From positions 65,932 through 129,931 of the forward strand of contig NW_014577761.1 in assembly GCF_000485595.1 (NCBI RefSeq): DNA of 64,000 nucleotides, given 5' to 3'. Position 1 is the stretch's first letter. Every line of letters starts with the position of its first letter. The stretch comes from Priapulus caudatus. Taxonomy: Eukaryota > Priapulida > Priapulimorpha > Priapulimorphida > Priapulidae. The position numbers and the translations under genes are program-made. Under the pieces are notes generated by a model, which saw nothing but the letters and a program-made list of their open reading frames with translations, did no database searches and was not told the origin of the DNA. Shown here one piece after another: positions 63,501 to 64,000 of the stretch.

Positions 63501-63525
63501 GAGTATGATGGGGAATGTGTGCCTG
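43944..63525 (+). CDS. FSTL1-like secreted follistatin/Kazal protein, 5' part (continues past window)
   Basis: Exons: 43944-43946 (ATG only, donor GTAAAT), 44087-44143 ([19 protein letters not shown], a signal-peptide core), 58394-58400 (7-nt microexon GATAAAG), 62675-62790 ([20 protein letters not shown] to CPDHEKK, follistatin-type) and 63417-63525 ([20 protein letters not shown] to YDGECVP, Kazal). Phases agree throughout. [10 protein letters not shown] and the spacing of ten cysteines match vertebrate FSTL1 closely, where an EF-hand pair and a VWC domain follow; these would lie beyond 64 kb. FSTL1 is a secreted, TGF-beta/BMP-modulating glycoprotein. Intron 2 is 14.25 kb and holds most mobile elements of this region. 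The exon 4 donor GTTGGT is weak. Confidence 0.88.
44445..44491. repeat. Short palindromic element, copy 5
   Basis: TATCAAGAGCGTATAAAGAA pairs perfectly with its mirror around GGCC, with ATACTAT on each side. In FSTL1 intron 2. Confidence 0.85.
44845..45130. mobile_element. MITE with ~35-bp TIRs
   Basis: The left AGGCCAAAACAAAATATATG and right TATATTTTGTTTTGGCCT ends are inverted, followed inward by GTGTGRTTACCGTT. TATT flanks both ends. Inside are GGTAGGTAGGG and its partner AGGGTCGGTCGGG, and a T-run. Confidence 0.75.
45290..45758. mobile_element. TTAA-flanked MITE family B, copy 1
   Basis: TTAA at 45286-45289 and 45759-45762. TIRs of about 150 bp start AGCCGCAATATGCGCATCC and include GCTAATTTCTCTAGTACTAG and GTCATGCATAATCA. 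The middle is more diverged. It matches 58487-58974. Confidence 0.9.
45763..47755. other. FSTL1 intron, nothing recognised
   Basis: AT-rich unique sequence. No exon-like block was found with splice sites in the phase FSTL1 would need. Confidence 0.5.
47756..48115. mobile_element. TTAA-flanked MITE family A, copy 2
   Basis: Same length and order as 35796-36149, starting TTAAAGTGATTACGTCAC and ending before TTAA at 48112-48115. Confidence 0.7.
48590..48987. mobile_element. MITE with GGGGCACACGAGCG termini
   Basis: TIRs TAGGGGCACACGAGCG... and ...CGCTCGTGTGCCCCTA. The interior is built from repeats of ATCGGGCGATTAAATTCGC and GGCGATTATTTACGC, so almost the whole 400 bp can fold back on itself in several registers. 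TA flanks both ends. Tc1/mariner- or Harbinger-type mobilisation is possible. Confidence 0.85.
49271..49307. repeat. Short palindromic element, copy 6
   Basis: TACTATCAAGAGCTA pairs with TAGCTCTTGGTACTA. Confidence 0.75.
49700..50300. repeat. Interspersed repeat with a CCGT microsatellite head
   Basis: TTTTTAGCTCAGCTGACGAAG introduces a CCGTCCGT/CCATCCGT run (49756-49840), then CACAAATCTTATACGGTCTTG, GTCAAGGGTCAAAGGTCA and a second AACTCAACGGCTTGACC-like line. This layout resembles a dispersed repeat common in marine invertebrates. The exact family is not known to me, and the right end is uncertain. Confidence 0.55.
50577..50775. repeat. CCATC/CATGC pentanucleotide repeats
   Basis: Two tracts of CCATCCCAT/CATGCCATGC units around an AT-rich gap. 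Confidence 0.8.
50800..50990 (-). mobile_element. tRNA-Arg-derived SINE (or tRNA pseudogene)
   Basis: On -, 50986-50914 reads like tRNA-Arg(CCT): A-box region GTGGCCTAATCGCTAGA (50979-50963), CTCCTA at the anticodon position, B box GGGTTTGAGTCCC (50936-50924) and a 3' stem ending CTGGGG. The 5' acceptor strand (CGGTGCA) no longer pairs with CTGGGG, so it is not a working tRNA. A long pyrimidine-rich then AT-rich tail follows on -, as in a SINE. Confidence 0.7.
51226..51976. mobile_element. Foldback element with ~325-bp arms
   Basis: Arms 51226-51550 and 51652-51976 are about 93-95% inverted copies by eye, beginning AGGAGTAGATAAT, then GGAAGGAGTGTGACTTC. The ~100-bp centre is unique and CACGCACG-rich. 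Inverted ORFs on both strands here are mirror images of each other, not genes. Confidence 0.9.
51977..52845. other. FSTL1 intron, nothing recognised
   Basis: AT-rich unique sequence. Confidence 0.5.
52846..53108. repeat. Degenerate ~30-bp minisatellite
   Basis: Units of the type GTATYTGTGTCTCCAAGGATGCCTAG recur about eight times. The array resumes at 57236 (ATCATGGTGATATATCC, CTCAAAGGATGCC) after the 4.1-kb element. Confidence 0.7.
53846..55602 (-). pseudogene. Decayed minus-strand gene of the 4.1-kb element
   Basis: Several minus-strand pieces read like real protein but shift frame between them, such as [19 protein letters not shown] (about 55100), [19 protein letters not shown] (about 55270), [20 protein letters not shown] (about 54400), [18 protein letters not shown] (about 54210) and [19 protein letters not shown] (about 54020). 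No domain was recognised. It could be the relic of the element's transposase or a captured gene. Confidence 0.4.
55975..56115. repeat. CACG/GCAC-rich segment
   Basis: Alternating CAC, GCAC and CGCG units, degenerate. Lies inside the 4.1-kb element. Confidence 0.6.
57405..57560. repeat. GTGCGT microsatellite
   Basis: GTGT tract followed by about 14 CGTG tetramers. Confidence 0.9.
57888..57930. repeat. Short CAG tract
   Basis: About seven CAG units with AGTAGTAGAAG interruptions. In FSTL1 intron 2, upstream of the microexon. Confidence 0.8.
58394..58400 (+). CDS. FSTL1 7-nt microexon
   Basis: TTGCATTTCAG, then GATAAAG, then the donor GTACGTACGT. Exon 2 ends in phase 0 and the follistatin exon needs one incoming base; 7 nt is the only donor choice here that satisfies both. 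It adds Asp-Lys and the first base of Asp. Confidence 0.6.
58487..58974. mobile_element. TTAA-flanked MITE family B, copy 2
   Basis: TTAA at 58483-58486 and 58975-58978. Termini AGGCTCACAATGCGCATCC and its complement. The outer ~130 bp of each arm match 45290-45758. It lies only 86 bp beyond the microexon. Confidence 0.9.
58979..62425. other. FSTL1 intron 3, no feature recognised
   Basis: No repeat family, RNA or exon stands out. Short open frames lack domains. Confidence 0.5.
62428..62513. repeat. CACG/CA microsatellite
   Basis: GCAC tetramers followed by CA runs, repeated twice. Confidence 0.9.
62514..62645. repeat. ~27-bp minisatellite
   Basis: About five units of the type GTCGGGGACCTTAGCCC plus spacer, degenerate. 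Ends 30 bp before FSTL1 exon 4. Confidence 0.7.
62675..62790 (+). CDS. FSTL1 follistatin-type exon
   Basis: Acceptor CTTTTAG. Six cysteines in the pattern C-x4-C-x5-C-x8-C-x1-C-x3-C, as in the FOLN module before a Kazal domain. Confidence 0.85.
63417..63525 (+). CDS. FSTL1 Kazal-type exon
   Basis: Acceptor ACACTCAG, donor [26 protein letters not shown] is a near-ideal Kazal signature. It leaves with one base of the next codon; the next exon is outside the window. Confidence 0.88.
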
Positions 63526-63709
63526 GTAGGTGATGAGTATCATATATATTCTTGTGTATGTCCTCATGATATTGTGCATATCTTGGGTTATGTAATTGGT
63601 GAGAGTTACGCGTAGGCGTTCTACAACAAGCTGTGCAACAAACAACTACACACTATGCTGATGAGTCGGATCATTTATTAACTTAGTATTTACATGACTG
63701 AAAAAAATA

Positions 63710-63933
63710 GGGTGATTCTCCATTAGGAGTGTTCCCAACTTTAATGTCATTAATGGTCATAATAACATATATATATATATATAATATATATGGTCATGGT
63801 CATATATTAGTTTGTGGTTTAATGTCATTTATGTTAGGGTTAGGGTTAGGGTTAGGAATAGGATTATCAATCATTAATCATTAATGATCCTGATGATATC
63901 AAAGTTGGGAACATTCCTAATGGAGCGTTAGCC
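63710..63933. mobile_element. MITE with TTAGGG run, copy 2
   Basis: Same TIRs as 24137-24408 (CTCCATTAGGAGTGTTCCC and complement) and the same internal TTAGGG block (63835-63858), but only two ATTAATC units and a longer TATA run. In FSTL1 intron 5. Confidence 0.85.
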
Positions 63934-64000
63934 AAAAAATATGAATGAATTCAACCAAGTATAACATATGATTTACAGATGTTACATAAATTAGTTAGAG

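Overview
This window is nuclear DNA from a repeat-rich animal genome, most likely a marine invertebrate. Evidence for this is GT-AG introns with animal-like exon sizes, three conserved animal genes, very large introns, MITE families, a tRNA-derived SINE, a LINE fragment, satellites and long microsatellites. I cannot name the phylum from sequence alone. Nothing looks bacterial or organellar. Translations were checked by eye, and gene identities rest on remembered family sequences, not a search.

Layout. 1-660: foldback repeat with a few TTAGGG-like units. 2.66-10.24 kb: a ~640 bp direct repeat brackets a 5.8 kb element with ~255 bp terminal inverted repeats. The element's single long gene has paired CxxC/YHRxC fingers, a FEN/XRN-like (PIN-fold) acidic pattern and a tesmin/TSO1-type CXC tail; it is broken by two stops and two frameshifts. 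11.4-19.2 kb: low-complexity and satellite DNA, including a 3.2 kb polypyrimidine tract. 19.2-23.4 kb and 26.8-30.3 kb: two near-identical copies of a ~4 kb block. NUDT18, a Nudix hydrolase gene on +, is interleaved with these copies. Its exons 4 and 5 occur twice: the first copy is in frame but upstream of the Nudix exons, the second is in the right place but frameshifted.

33.76-43.65 kb (-): a complete FHIP2 (FAM160B-type) gene in 16 coding exons whose phases all agree, giving 871 codons. 43.65-43.94 kb: a 291 bp head-to-head intergenic segment, probably a bidirectional promoter. 43.94 kb to the right edge (+): the 5' part of FSTL1, with a start-codon exon, a signal-peptide exon, a 7-nt microexon, a follistatin exon and a Kazal exon. 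Its 14 kb second intron is crowded with mobile elements: TTAA-flanked MITEs, a foldback, a SINE head, a 4.1 kb TIR element and short palindromes.

The three host genes are not a pathway. FHIP2 acts in dynein adaptor complexes, FSTL1 is secreted, and NUDT18 cleans oxidised nucleotides. FHIP2 and FSTL1 probably share a promoter; NUDT18 and FHIP2 converge. Two single N bases, duplicated flanks and homopolymer-shrunken second copies suggest that some duplications are assembly artefacts, so copy-number claims are cautious.
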